DNA of 47,380 nucleotides from an uncultured Mucilaginibacter sp. (GTDB lineage Bacteria; Bacteroidota; Bacteroidia; Sphingobacteriales; Sphingobacteriaceae): NCBI GenBank assembly GCA_903864275.1, contig CAIPFE010000035.1, positions 88,874-136,253 of the forward strand, given 5' to 3'. The notes beneath the pieces were generated by a model, which had not been told where the DNA came from, did not search any database, and was given only the letters and a program-made list of their open reading frames with translations. Numbering within the stretch: the first letter of the stretch is position 1; each line of letters begins with the position of its first letter. The translations under genes were made by a program, and so were the position numbers. Below, one piece after another: positions 9,034 to 17,930 of the stretch.

Positions 9034-10173
9034 TCAGAAAGATTGCCCCAATGCTATATAAACCCCGGTTTCCCTTGGTTCGCCCGCAGGTTTCTGACCA
9101 ACGCCATAATCTAAACGGAAACTCAAGCCCTTCTGAATATCAAAAAAGTAGCGTACGCCGCCGCCATAGTTTGGCTTCAATTCCGGAAAACTAAAATCCG
9201 AGTGGAACACTTCGCCGGTGCCCATAAAGGCGGCAAGCCCAAAGCGGGGACTGATGCGATAACGAAGTTCTGTTTGCCCTGCAAGCAGGTTACGGTCGCG
9301 GTAACGGCCCTGGTAATAGCCGCGCATCATTTCGTCATTACCCATCTCAGGCATTAAATAAAATGCCGACTGTGCCCCGGTCAGGCTTTGTTCCTGGATA
9401 TCTATGCCCAAAACCAGCGGCTTTGCCAGCAAAAAAAATTGTGAATATTCTATATTTAAAAAGCCGCCTTTGTACGGGTTGGTAAAGTAAATGCCCTGCA
9501 TTAAATTATAATAGCCATTGATTATTATCCCCCTGGTGGTATAGGTATTATTGTCCCGGGTATCATAAGTAAAGCTTGGGCCGATATAAATAATATCGCC
9601 GCCATGTTTATCCTGTACACCGGGGTCCGAATTTATTGTAGCCGTTGGATCGGGCTGGTACTTGTAAAAATACTTTACCGCACCCGCCACATAACCAAGA
9701 TAAAACCGGTCCCCAAAAAGTTTTTCACCCCCGATAGAAAACTTGTAACGCCTTTCAAATACCGGGTCGATTTTTGATAGTTTGGTATTATTGCCTATGC
9801 CATAGAAATCAAAGGGGTAGTTATAATAACTGATACTTTCGGTGTAATGCCAATTATTTTGCGAAGTCCAATAGCTGGTATTAAGGCTTAATTTTGCCTG
9901 CCCTTTGGTGGTGATAGTGGCGTAGCCAAATATATTCGAAACGCGCGTATTGCGGTTTATGGTATCGGAATAAAATGACAGTATTGCCGCGCCGCCAAAT
10001 TCAAGCCCGGTTTCGGGCGAAGAACTTATGGCCGGTAATATTAAGAAGCTTGGCCGTCGGTTAGTATCTGTATTAAAATACATCTTTCGGATAAACCTCG
10101 GCAAAAAATTCAATTGCGCATAAAGAGACTGGATGCTGAGCAGGAATATAGAAAGCGTAACAAGTTTTTTCAT
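9034..10173 (-). CDS. BamA/TamA-type outer membrane beta-barrel protein
   Basis: A 379-residue protein with a signal peptide ending SIQSLYAQ and then a pattern of alternating aromatic and polar residues typical of a surface-antigen (Omp85 barrel) domain. The C-terminus IALGQSF ends in Phe, as outer-membrane strands do. No POTRA repeats are present, so this is a bare barrel rather than a full assembly factor. A GxRGYxxGRYRDRNL-like stretch (MRGYYQGRYRDRNL) matches the conserved lid-lock region of the family. It is convergent with the DUF1501 gene. The exact role is unknown. Confidence 0.8.
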   Translation of the reverse strand: MKKLVTLSIFLLSIQSLYAQLNFLPRFIRKMYFNTDTNRRPSFLILPAISSSPETGLEFGGAAILSFYSDTINRNTRVSNIFGYATITTKGQAKLSLNTSYWTSQNNWHYTESISYYNYPFDFYGIGNNTKLSKIDPVFERRYKFSIGGEKLFGDRFYLGYVAGAVKYFYKYQPDPTATINSDPGVQDKHGGDIIYIGPSFTYDTRDNNTYTTRGIIINGYYNLMQGIYFTNPYKGGFLNIEYSQFFLLAKPLVLGIDIQEQSLTGAQSAFYLMPEMGNDEMMRGYYQGRYRDRNLLAGQTELRYRISPRFGLAAFMGTGEVFHSDFSFPELKPNYGGGVRYFFDIQKGLSFRLDYGVGQKPAGEPRETGVYIALGQSF

Positions 10174-10278
10174 TCAGTAAACGGGGCACTCCATCGGAGC
10201 CGGTGCGGCTAAGATAAAGACTTTCGGCATTTAAAAAGCTTAACAAAATGATATTGTACCTTGTTTCGCCAAATTATA

Positions 10279-10286
10279 TACTTTTG
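10279..10286 (+). promoter_or_regulatory. -7 promoter element TACTTTTG setting the start of the next gene
   Basis: An exact TAnnTTTG match with a TTG at 10261-10263 as possible -33 element. Transcription would begin near 10292, downstream of a possible upstream start at 10261. The ATG at 10309 is therefore the likely start of the deoxyhypusine-synthase-like gene. Confidence 0.65.
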
Positions 10287-10308
10287 CAGCGAACTTATTG
10301 AACAAAAA

Positions 10309-11289
10309 ATGAGCACAACAAGAGGGCCAATATCGCAGTTTATCGAAAAGAATTACCTCCATTTTAATGCCGCCGCATTGGTCGACGCAGCTAAAGGTTA
10401 TGAAACCCACCTGGCCGAAGGCGGTAAGATGATGGTTACGCTGGCAGGCGCCATGAGCACCGCCGAATTAGGGATCTCGCTGGCTGAAATGATCCGGCAG
10501 GATAAAATCGCCATTATATCATGCACCGGGGCCAACCTCGAGGAGGATATTATGAACCTGGTAGCCCATTCGCACTATAAACGCGTACCTAATTACCGCG
10601 ACCTTAGTCCGCAGGACGAATGGGATTTGCTCGAAAACCATTATAACCGCGTGACGGATACCTGCATTCCCGAAGAAGAAGCATTCAGGCGTTTGCAAAA
10701 ACACATTTATAAAATTTGGAAAGATGCCGACACAAATGGCGATCGTTTTTTTCCGCATGAGTTTATGTATAAGATACTGCTAAGCGGCGAGCTTGAACAG
10801 TATTATGAAATTGACCCAAAGAACTCGTGGATGCTGGCTGCCGCTGAAAAGAATTTACCGATTGTTGTACCCGGCTGGGAAGACTCTACCATGGGCAACA
10901 TTTTCGCTTCGTATGTAATAAAAGGGCAAATTAAACCCACCACTATGAAAAGTGGTATTGAATACATGGCCTGGCTCGCGGATTGGTATATCAAAAACTC
11001 TGAAGGCAAGGGGATTGGTTTTTTCCAGATCGGCGGCGGCATTGCCGGCGATTTTCCGATATGCGTAGTGCCCATGCTTTACCAGGATTTGGAAATGCCC
11101 GAAATACCGTTCTGGAGCTATTTTTGTCAAATCTCAGATTCCACAACATCTTATGGCTCCTATTCCGGCGCCGTTCCAAACGAAAAAATAACCTGGGGCA
11201 AGCTTGATATCCATACACCAAAATTCATTGTAGAGTCAGACGCCACTATCGTTGCGCCGCTGATATTTGCATGGATTTTGGGACAGTAG
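10309..11289 (+). CDS. Deoxyhypusine synthase-like protein
   Basis: A 326-residue member of the deoxyhypusine synthase family, NAD-dependent enzymes that transfer an aminobutyl group from spermidine. Bacteria lack eIF5A, the eukaryotic acceptor, so the bacterial reaction is probably on a small polyamine (homospermidine-like or agmatine-derived products). Visible motifs are MVTLAGAMSTAELG, ISCTGANLEED, HEFMYKILL, IVVPGWEDSTMGN and QIGGGIAGDFPI. The C-terminal ITWGKLD contains Lys298, matching the catalytic lysine in the eukaryotic enzyme. The start follows from the TACTTTTG promoter element. The neighbours do not suggest a polyamine operon. Confidence 0.88.
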   Translation: MSTTRGPISQFIEKNYLHFNAAALVDAAKGYETHLAEGGKMMVTLAGAMSTAELGISLAEMIRQDKIAIISCTGANLEEDIMNLVAHSHYKRVPNYRDLSPQDEWDLLENHYNRVTDTCIPEEEAFRRLQKHIYKIWKDADTNGDRFFPHEFMYKILLSGELEQYYEIDPKNSWMLAAAEKNLPIVVPGWEDSTMGNIFASYVIKGQIKPTTMKSGIEYMAWLADWYIKNSEGKGIGFFQIGGGIAGDFPICVVPMLYQDLEMPEIPFWSYFCQISDSTTSYGSYSGAVPNEKITWGKLDIHTPKFIVESDATIVAPLIFAWILGQ

Positions 11290-11373
11290 AAGGATTTTAG
11301 AATTACGATTTTAGATTTGGGCGTTATTGATTATTGTGTGAGCGGTTGCTTTGATCTGCCCCCTCAATCAACG

Positions 11374-11397
11374 GAATCAACCATTCACTACTCACTA
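11374..11397. repeat. Short CACTACTCACTA word repeat at a gene end
   Basis: CATTCACTACTCACTA lies between the convergent deoxyhypusine-synthase-like gene and the gene at 11395-12132. The last CTA is the reverse complement of the TAG stop codon of that minus-strand gene, so the repeat supplies the stop. Confidence 0.6.
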
Positions 11398-12132
11398 TTT
11401 AGCCGTCAACGGCTGCAGGGAATATGTGCGTTGGTTGCGTAAAAACCTTCTCAGGTTGTTTCGGATCATGTATATAAAATCGTAATCGCTCAGGGTTTTG
11501 GTGGTATAATACCCGGGCCGGTATCTGAACATAAAGGCTGTCAGTTTTTCGTCTTTTAAGCCAGTAATATTAGCAACGTATGTGCGGTTAAAGCGGTAGT
11601 CTATCACCTTTTGTTCATAGTCCCGTTCTATAATTTGCCGTAAGTTTGCCGCGTTACGCCCTTCGCGGCTGAACGAGTTGTACAAGGCATCAATACTCAG
11701 GCCTGCACTACCATTGGACGGCGATGTAAGAAAATCCCCGTAAGCCAATGGGCCGTAAGCTTTATTATATTCGCGTTTGGTAGCTGCCAGCTGCTGGTCG
11801 GGGGTAAGCAATGAATCGTGAACGGTAACCAATTTAAGCTGGATCGCCAGGCGCGACATGTAAATAGCCAGGGGAATGTTGCTCTGAACTTTAATGGTAT
11901 CGGGATGATATTCCTGCCGGGTGAAAACGAGCTGATCCCCGGCAACGGCTTTGATATTAAACTCGCCCTTCAGGTTATCGTACACGGCAACGCCGGTAGT
12001 GATATTGTGGATATTCACGCTCGCGATCCTGGCCTTGCTTTCCTTATCAAATACGATCCCGGCAACGGTCTTTTCCTGCGAAAAGCATTTTACGGCTATT
12101 AAAAAAAAGCATATTGCCAGTCCCGTTCTCAT
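11395..12132 (-). CDS. Exported protein with carboxypeptidase-regulatory-like domain
   Basis: A 245-residue exported protein. The start at 12132 gives a clean signal peptide, MRTGLAICFFLIAVKCFSQ. Residues of about 20-90 form a CarboxypepD_reg-like beta-sandwich (VAGIVFDKESKARIASVNI, GEFNIKAVAGDQLVFT), typical of Bacteroidota surface and TonB-linked proteins. The C-terminal half is unrecognised and rich in Arg and Tyr (YRFNRTYVANITGL). The next upstream gene on the same strand, a glucosaminidase lipoprotein, ends 60 bases away, so an envelope-related role is plausible. The longer frame starting at 12183 would add residues before the signal peptide and is not favoured. Confidence 0.75.
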   Translation of the reverse strand: MRTGLAICFFLIAVKCFSQEKTVAGIVFDKESKARIASVNIHNITTGVAVYDNLKGEFNIKAVAGDQLVFTRQEYHPDTIKVQSNIPLAIYMSRLAIQLKLVTVHDSLLTPDQQLAATKREYNKAYGPLAYGDFLTSPSNGSAGLSIDALYNSFSREGRNAANLRQIIERDYEQKVIDYRFNRTYVANITGLKDEKLTAFMFRYRPGYYTTKTLSDYDFIYMIRNNLRRFLRNQRTYSLQPLTAK

Positions 12133-12192
12133 AACAAATATAAAACTATCCTTCCTGCTATTGTTGCGTACAAAAATTAACAATATTTAACA

Positions 12193-13017
12193 TCACGGTT
12201 TAACAACAACAAGTACCTGGCCAATTTTAATATTGCTATCGGCTAAATTATTTAATGCCCTAAGGTCATCCACTGTTAAGCCAAAACGTTTCGAAATGTT
12301 ATATAGTGTATCACCCTGCCTGACCGCATAGGTTTTACCTGCGGGAATGAGCTTAATAGAAGAATCTTTCGGGGCCGTCACAATGTTTTGATCGGCCTTT
12401 GTAACCAGGGTATCGATGGTTTCCGTGCCGGCGGGCTGGCTGTCATACCTGTCGAGGTTATATTTTTGGATGATGCCTATCAATATCGACGGATAGTTAG
12501 GATTGGTGGCATACCCGGCATTTTTTAAGCCCTGCGCCCAGCCTTTGTAATCAGTTATCTTCAGTGTGAAGAGGCTGGTATAGTTTTTCCTTTTCAAAAA
12601 TAAGGAGTGGTCGCGGAATGAATCCTCGGCCCTGTCATAAACCCTGAAACAATCGTTCTTGTTATCGTCGTCCCGGTAAAAGCTTTTCCCGGTCCAGCCT
12701 GAAGTACATTTTATACCAAAATGGTTGTTGGCGATCCGGGCCAGCGTGCTGTTGCCGCTGCCCGATTCAAACAGGCCCTGGGCAAGCGTAATACTGGCCG
12801 GCACACCATATAAATTCATTTCCTGTACGGCAATGCCCTTGTAACGGTTAATATACTGCACTGAAGTAAGGGGCGTATAACCCGCGATAGAAGCGCCGTT
12901 GGCTCTTTGAACATTTTCATTGTTTCGCCGGGCGTCCCGGTTTGAAATTGTGTTTCTATGTACCGAGCATGAAGCCAGGGAAGCGAGCGCGGTAAATAAA
13001 TAAATGGTTTTTCTCAT
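12193..13017 (-). CDS. Glucosaminidase/LysM peptidoglycan hydrolase lipoprotein
   Basis: A 274-residue cell-wall hydrolase. The start at 13017 gives a lipoprotein signal ending LASC. A FlgJ/LYZ2-type glucosaminidase domain covers about residues 45-180: SITLAQGLFESGSGNSTLA with the candidate catalytic Glu, NNHFGIKC, and FRVYDRAEDSFRDHSLFL. A LysM domain closes the protein (TYAVRQGDTLYNISKRFGLT to QVLVVVKP) and would bind glycan strands. It likely acts in the periplasm, cleaving N-acetylglucosaminyl bonds in cell-wall turnover. It is divergent from the MarR gene. Confidence 0.9.
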   Translation of the reverse strand: MRKTIYLFTALASLASCSVHRNTISNRDARRNNENVQRANGASIAGYTPLTSVQYINRYKGIAVQEMNLYGVPASITLAQGLFESGSGNSTLARIANNHFGIKCTSGWTGKSFYRDDDNKNDCFRVYDRAEDSFRDHSLFLKRKNYTSLFTLKITDYKGWAQGLKNAGYATNPNYPSILIGIIQKYNLDRYDSQPAGTETIDTLVTKADQNIVTAPKDSSIKLIPAGKTYAVRQGDTLYNISKRFGLTVDDLRALNNLADSNIKIGQVLVVVKP

Positions 13018-13129
13018 TACGAATAATTGGCAAAGCCCACAATTACAGGCTGCTGCCAAAGGTAATATGTATTACGTAATTCGGGGTAAAATAGGTTAAG
13101 GAATAGCCGTAAAAATGTTAACACAAACC

Positions 13130-13185
13130 GCCGGCGTAGATTGCAACCTAATCAACTCAATCCAACTTAATAAACTAACTCACAA
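13130..13185. repeat. CAACCTAATCAACTCAATCC word repeat
   Basis: A run of AATCAACTCAATCCAACTTAATAAACTAACT-type words in the divergent intergenic region, the same vocabulary as 41409-41450 and 19396-19410. Function unknown. Confidence 0.5.
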
Positions 13186-13227
13186 AACACATTACTTTAA
13201 AATGATAATTGTTAATCGCATCAATCG

Positions 13228-13235
13228 TATACTTG
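13228..13235 (+). promoter_or_regulatory. Promoter -7 element TATACTTG for marR-MFS operon
   Basis: One mismatch to TAnnTTTG, with TTG at 13209-13211 sixteen bases upstream as -33 element. Transcription would start about 13242, inside the palindrome at 13235-13262, so a bound repressor would block it directly. Confidence 0.5.
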
Positions 13236-13262
13236 TAAGGTAAACTTATAAGTTTAACTTAC
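13235..13262. promoter_or_regulatory. 28-bp palindromic operator of the MarR gene
   Basis: GTAAG, G, then the perfect 16-base palindrome TAAACTTATAAGTTTA (13241-13256), A, then CTTAC. Only one symmetric position mismatches. It ends six bases before the ATG of the MarR gene and overlaps the expected transcription start. The size and position fit a MarR dimer site giving autorepression of the marR-MFS pair. Confidence 0.75.
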
Positions 13263-13268
13263 TATTAA

Positions 13269-13787
13269 ATGATTGTTAAAAAAGATATTCAACTTGCATC
13301 GGACCTTCGCACCGTATTAGGTCGGCTGATCAAGAAACTACGGAAGGAATCGCCCACAGGCTTGCAGCTATCGTTAACTGAACGGTCGACTATGTCACTG
13401 TTAAACCAGCACAAAGCGCTGCTGCCAAGCGAACTTGCTGCGATGGAAATGATCACCAACCAGTCAATGTCGCAGGTGCTGAACCATCTTTTGGAGTTGG
13501 GTTATATTATACGTACACCATCAGAAACAGATAAAAGGAAAGTTAATATATCCCTGTCAGCAAAAGGTGAAACAACGCTGTTGCAATTCAGGCAGGAACG
13601 TAACGAGTGGCTGGCAAATGCCATAGCTGATGCCTGTACGCCTGAAGAACAAATGCTGCTAAAGCAAGTAATAGCGCCATTAACAAAACTAGTTGAATTT
13701 AGGGAAGTCCGAAAGTCAGTAATCCCGATAGTTATCGGGACCGAGGGTCAGGAAGAAGCTGCAACTGACGTTTTTGGCAAAAAGTAA
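13269..13787 (+). CDS. MarR family transcriptional regulator
   Basis: A 172-residue winged-helix regulator. The DNA-binding core lies at about residues 35-110 (STMSLLNQHKALLPSELAAME, ITNQSMSQVLNHLLELGYIIR, DKRKVNISLSAKGE). It probably represses itself and the downstream MFS exporter, 40 bases away, through the palindrome just upstream. The C-terminal residues from about 145 (REVRKSVIPIVIGTEGQEE) are encoded by a copy of an intergenic repeat (13703-13756) with a TCCCGATAGTTATCGGGA core, so the native C-terminus has probably been replaced or extended. Ligand unknown. Confidence 0.92.
   Translation: MIVKKDIQLASDLRTVLGRLIKKLRKESPTGLQLSLTERSTMSLLNQHKALLPSELAAMEMITNQSMSQVLNHLLELGYIIRTPSETDKRKVNISLSAKGETTLLQFRQERNEWLANAIADACTPEEQMLLKQVIAPLTKLVEFREVRKSVIPIVIGTEGQEEAATDVFGKK
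13703..13756. repeat. AAGTCCGAAAGTC...TCCCGATA palindromic repeat inside a gene
   Basis: This stretch inside the MarR coding sequence matches the intergenic element at 21450-21498: AGTCCG words, the 18-base near-palindrome TCCCGATAGTTATCGGGA (13723-13740), then reversed words. It is read in frame as the C-terminal tail of the regulator. Confidence 0.8.
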
Positions 13788-13827
13788 ATAAATGTGATGG
13801 AAATATAAAGAGGAAGAGGAATAATAA

Positions 13828-15111
13828 ATGGCAACAACAACGGCGACCACGAGCAAATTCAGGACATTCCGGGCTTTTAAAAGCCGAAATTACAGGCTAT
13901 ACTTTATTGGGCAATCCGTTTCGCTCATCGGTACCTGGATGCAAAAAACCGCGGTTAGCTGGGTCATTTATTCGCTAACGCATTCAACCTTTATGCTGGG
14001 CCTAACTTTGTTTGCCAGCCAGTTCCCATCGTTTTTGTTTTCCCTCATCGGCGGGGTAGTGTCCGACAGGTATAACCGTTACCGGGTATTGCTTACCACC
14101 CAGGCATCGTCGCTGGCACAGGCCCTGCTATTGGCCACATTAATACTTTTGAAACATTATGAAGTTTGGGAAATACTTAGCCTGAGCGTGGTTTTAGGCA
14201 TCATTAATGCCTTTGATGTGCCCGCAAGACAATCGCTGGTGTACGAAATGGTAGATGATAAGGCCGACCTGCCAAACGCCCTTGCGCTTAACTCGTCAAT
14301 GGTAAACCTTTCGCGTATCATAGGGCCGGCCATTGCCGGCATTGTTTTAGAAAGCATTGGCGACGGCGCCTGTTTCTTGCTCAATGCGTTAAGTTTTGTA
14401 GCCGTTATCGTTTCCCTGCTGATGATGAGGCTGCCGCAATACATCAGTACAGTGCATAAAAAGAATGTGTTTGGCGAACTTAAAGAAGAGATGACTTATA
14501 TAAAACGCACACCCTCTATTGCGTTTGTATTAATAATGCTGGGCCTGGTAAGTTTACTGGTGTTGCCTTTCAGCACGCTGATCCCCTACTATGCAAGGGA
14601 TGTGTTCCATGGAACTGCGAAGACCTTTGGCGTCATTGATAGCTTTATTGGCCTGGGCGCATTTTCGGGCGCCATATTCCTGGCCTCGCTAAAAACCGGT
14701 ACTGACCTTCGTCGCGTTTTGTTTATAAACACCCTTGTTTTTGGTGCCGGACTTATCCTGTTCTCGCACGAACATACCTACGCCCTTGCGCTCATTTTTG
14801 TTACCATTGCCGGCTTTGGGATGATGTCGCAAATCACAGTCAGCAACACCCTGATCCAAACTACGGTTGCCCCAAAAATGCGCGGCAGGGTGATCAGCTA
14901 TTACGCGATGGCCTTTTTCGGGATGCAGCCATTAGGCGGCCTGCTGGTAGGTTCCATATCCAAATGGATCGGCACCACCGATACCCTGATGGGCCAGGGG
15001 TGTGCGGCTTTGCTATTGGGCTTATTGCATTGGAGATATTTGCATAAGGAAAAATTAAAGAAACAACAAAATCTGATTTTAAGGGAAGACCATCATTTGC
15101 AGGCGCTTTAA
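13828..15111 (+). CDS. MFS transporter (EntS/MFS_3-like exporter)
   Basis: A 427-residue major facilitator superfamily protein with about twelve hydrophobic segments. The N-terminus FRAFKSRNYRLYFIGQSVSLIGTWMQ is typical of the MFS_3/enterobactin-exporter-like group. The loop between helices 2 and 3 has GGVVSDRYNRYRVL, the family's GxxxDRxxRR-type motif. Substrate unknown; drug or siderophore export is the usual prediction. It lies 40 bases downstream of the MarR gene in the same direction, so regulation by that repressor is likely. The region 15112-15316 behind it has no gene, only a small palindrome GTATGTA-G-TACATAC (15156-15170). Confidence 0.9.
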   Translation: MATTTATTSKFRTFRAFKSRNYRLYFIGQSVSLIGTWMQKTAVSWVIYSLTHSTFMLGLTLFASQFPSFLFSLIGGVVSDRYNRYRVLLTTQASSLAQALLLATLILLKHYEVWEILSLSVVLGIINAFDVPARQSLVYEMVDDKADLPNALALNSSMVNLSRIIGPAIAGIVLESIGDGACFLLNALSFVAVIVSLLMMRLPQYISTVHKKNVFGELKEEMTYIKRTPSIAFVLIMLGLVSLLVLPFSTLIPYYARDVFHGTAKTFGVIDSFIGLGAFSGAIFLASLKTGTDLRRVLFINTLVFGAGLILFSHEHTYALALIFVTIAGFGMMSQITVSNTLIQTTVAPKMRGRVISYYAMAFFGMQPLGGLLVGSISKWIGTTDTLMGQGCAALLLGLLHWRYLHKEKLKKQQNLILREDHHLQAL

Positions 15112-15316
15112 TCGAGCCTGTAAAAATGATATGTATTAAAACATAATAAGCTTTTGTATGTAGTACATACGAGAGCAATCCCAATGTGATTTACATCCCG
15201 AAAAAGCAGGTAATGGTGTATAATTAAAAAAGGGGATTTGCAATCTCTGCCCACCTGTATTTTAATCCTTTATTTAAAATATAGCAATACCATAAACAGC
15301 TATTTTTTTTAAAGGC

Positions 15317-17362
15317 ATGCTACTAAGCAATCATCAAAATTTAAGGCGCTCATCATTTTTGTTTGTATTAACAGGTATTTTTATAATACTATTGGGCGGA
15401 ATCGGGGCAGCGGGCTGGTCTTTAAATATTAGTGTACTCAAAAGTGTTTTTCCATCCTATGCTACCATGAAATTTAACACAGCCCTATGTGTAATTACGT
15501 CAGGTTTATGTTTTATAATGCTCATAAGGTACGATGACTTATTTCTAAAAAGCCTGTTCAGGCTATTGCTTGTTGCATTCGGGGCTTTTTCATTAATTTC
15601 ATTATCACAGGATATTTTTCACTATTCTGCCGGGATCGACCAGTTATTTGCGACCGATTACAATTCAATCACCCGGGGACTTCCTTTTCCGGGCCGGATG
15701 TCGCCATCAACCGCCCTTTGTTTTAGTTTGCTGGCCATCAGCCTTTCGGGAATCGATTCAAAAAGCACCATATACAAAAATGTGTCCCAATATCTTTTGC
15801 ATGCCATAACCTTAATCGCATTTATATCGCTTATTGGCTATTTATTTAAAGTGCCTTACTCGCGTAAGTTTAGTTTTTTTTCGACGATGGCGCTAAATAC
15901 CGGCATCTCGTTTTTATTGCTTTCCATCGTTGCTTCCGTAATTAACTTCAATTTAGGCTTTACCCGTTTTTTTACAGGCAATGGGATCGGCAATATTATG
16001 GCAAGAAGGCTTTTTCCCGGAATGTTGGCCAGTTTAATAGTTGTTGGGTATATCAGCATTGAATTACAGCGGGGAAATTATATAACCCCGGAGTTTGCGG
16101 TTGTTTTGTCCACTGTAACATTTTTGCTCATCGGGTTGTTTTTGATCCTGGGCACCCTCGTTGCGATGAACCGCATCGACCTAAAACGCACAGAGGCGGT
16201 GAACGAATGCCTGCGGCTGAATAAAAATCTGGAAGAAATTGTTTTGCAACGAACCCGCGAGCTGAAACATAGCAACGAAAAATTCATAAAAATATTTAAT
16301 GCAAACCCTACCTGTATTGTCATCACAAGGTTGGATACCGGTGAATACGCGGATGCAAACCCAGCCTTGGTCGAAATGCTGGGGTACACCAGGGAAGAAC
16401 TTATTGGCCATACATCTTTGGAGTTATCGGTTGTTACCCCGGCTTATCGCCAGTATATGGTTGACAACATGAACAATAAGGGATTTATGAGAAACGAAGA
16501 CGGGGTTTTTAAAGACAAAAACAACGCTGATAAACATTGTATTGTTTCGGCGGAATTATTTGAAGACAGGGACCAAAAATATATGATGTCGTTTATTTAT
16601 GATATAACCGAGCGCAAAATAATTGAAAACAATTTGCAGGATACCAAAAAAAGCCTCGAATTTTTAACAGATAAGTTAAACAATCAAAACAAGCAATTAT
16701 TAAGCTTCGCCCATATCATCTCGCATAACCTCCGTGCACCGGTAAGCAACTTAAATTTGCTGGTGCATTTTTATAAAGAAAGCACAACGCAGGAGGACAA
16801 AGACGAGCTTTGGGGGAATTTTGAAACAGTAATAGAACACTTGAACAGCACACTCGATGAATTGCTGGAAACGTTAAAAATTCAGGAAGACATAGCTAAG
16901 GAACGTGAGGCGTTAAGCTTTGAAAAAACGTTCAATGGCATTAAAGAAATTTTAATAGGGCAGATAAAGGAAAGCAATGCGGTGATAACAGCGGACTTTT
17001 CAAAAGCACAGGAAATTGTTTATCCAAAAATTTACCTGGAGAGTATTATGCTCAACCTTATTTCGAATGCACTTAAATATAAATCTCCGGAAAGGATCCC
17101 CGAGATCACCATCACCAGCGATAACATCGCTGGTGAAGCTATACTTACAGTAAAGGACAACGGCCTCGGCATTGACATGGCAAGACACAGCGAAAATTTA
17201 TTTGGCCTTCGTAAAACCTTTCACCGGCATGCCGAGGCGAAAGGTGTAGGACTGTTTTTAACGAAAACCCAGGTTGAGACGATGGGCGGCGAAATATCTG
17301 CAGAAAGCGTAGTGGACGAGGGATCGGTATTTAAAATCACATTCAACAAAATGCAGGCATGA
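15317..17362 (+). CDS. Membrane-bound PAS-domain sensor histidine kinase
   Basis: A 681-residue sensor kinase. Residues 12-285 hold about eight hydrophobic helices forming an unidentified membrane sensor region. A short coiled stretch (290-320) leads to a PAS domain (about 320-440: FNANPTCIVITRLDTGEYADANPALVEMLGYTREEL). A HisKA-like helix contains ISHNLRAPVSNLN with His470 as phosphoryl site. The ATPase domain has the N-box NLISNALKYKSPER, DNGLGID and GVGLFLTKTQVETMGG. A purine-rich AAAGG lies just before the ATG. The stop overlaps the response-regulator start by four bases (ATGA), so the two form a translationally coupled pair. Confidence 0.93.
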   Translation: MLLSNHQNLRRSSFLFVLTGIFIILLGGIGAAGWSLNISVLKSVFPSYATMKFNTALCVITSGLCFIMLIRYDDLFLKSLFRLLLVAFGAFSLISLSQDIFHYSAGIDQLFATDYNSITRGLPFPGRMSPSTALCFSLLAISLSGIDSKSTIYKNVSQYLLHAITLIAFISLIGYLFKVPYSRKFSFFSTMALNTGISFLLLSIVASVINFNLGFTRFFTGNGIGNIMARRLFPGMLASLIVVGYISIELQRGNYITPEFAVVLSTVTFLLIGLFLILGTLVAMNRIDLKRTEAVNECLRLNKNLEEIVLQRTRELKHSNEKFIKIFNANPTCIVITRLDTGEYADANPALVEMLGYTREELIGHTSLELSVVTPAYRQYMVDNMNNKGFMRNEDGVFKDKNNADKHCIVSAELFEDRDQKYMMSFIYDITERKIIENNLQDTKKSLEFLTDKLNNQNKQLLSFAHIISHNLRAPVSNLNLLVHFYKESTTQEDKDELWGNFETVIEHLNSTLDELLETLKIQEDIAKEREALSFEKTFNGIKEILIGQIKESNAVITADFSKAQEIVYPKIYLESIMLNLISNALKYKSPERIPEITITSDNIAGEAILTVKDNGLGIDMARHSENLFGLRKTFHRHAEAKGVGLFLTKTQVETMGGEISAESVVDEGSVFKITFNKMQA

Positions 17363-17820
17363 ATCAACCATTTATCCTTTGTTTTATTGATGATGATGAA
17401 ATTTATCATTATACCGTTACCAGGAGCCTGAAGTCACTGGGGCTGACAAAAAAAGTACTGATCTTCTCGGACGGCGAACAGGCGATGTGGTTTTTAATTG
17501 ACAATATCGCCAATAATGAAAATCTGCCGGATGTGATTTTCCTCGATTTAAACATGCCGGTTATGAATGGATGGCAATTTATTGAGGAATATGTTAAGCT
17601 GAAACCGAAGATAGGCAAGGTCATTACTATTTATGTGATCACATCTTCTTCCGACCCGGCAGACCTGGAGCGTGCAAAGGTAATAAGTGAAATATCCGAT
17701 TATATAATTAAGCCGGCTAAGCCGGAAATGATAAAAGGGATCCTTGAAAATTTAGAAAGGACTATAGGTTCAACAGACGGCAATTTTTTCTTTAACACAA
17801 CAGCAGATGACGTTACCTAG
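17359..17820 (+). CDS. Single-domain response regulator
   Basis: A 153-residue CheY-like receiver without an output domain. The acidic pocket is IDDDE (10-14), the phosphoacceptor is Asp63 in FLDLNMPVMNGW, the Thr/Ser switch is in VITSSSDP and the conserved Lys is in YIIKPAKPEMI. The Rcp1-like form often partners PAS or phytochrome-type kinases, as here. It probably passes signal by protein contact rather than by binding DNA. Followed by a terminator shared with ahcY. Confidence 0.93.
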   Translation: MNQPFILCFIDDDEIYHYTVTRSLKSLGLTKKVLIFSDGEQAMWFLIDNIANNENLPDVIFLDLNMPVMNGWQFIEEYVKLKPKIGKVITIYVITSSSDPADLERAKVISEISDYIIKPAKPEMIKGILENLERTIGSTDGNFFFNTTADDVT

Positions 17821-17837
17821 CTAACAGAATTTTAGAT

Positions 17838-17880
17838 CAAAAAAAGGGCACGATCCTAAAACCGTACCCTTGTATATTTT
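17838..17880. terminator. Bidirectional terminator between response regulator and ahcY
   Basis: Stem AAGGG (17844-17848) with CCCTT (17867-17871) and ACG (17850-17852) with CGT (17863-17865), separated by one mismatch. An A-run lies on the left and a T-rich run on the right, so the hairpin can end transcripts from both convergent genes. Confidence 0.7.
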
Positions 17881-17930
17881 ACCTTTCAGCTTTCGCCTCC
17901 CATAGCTATCGGGAAACTTTTCACCTAAAA

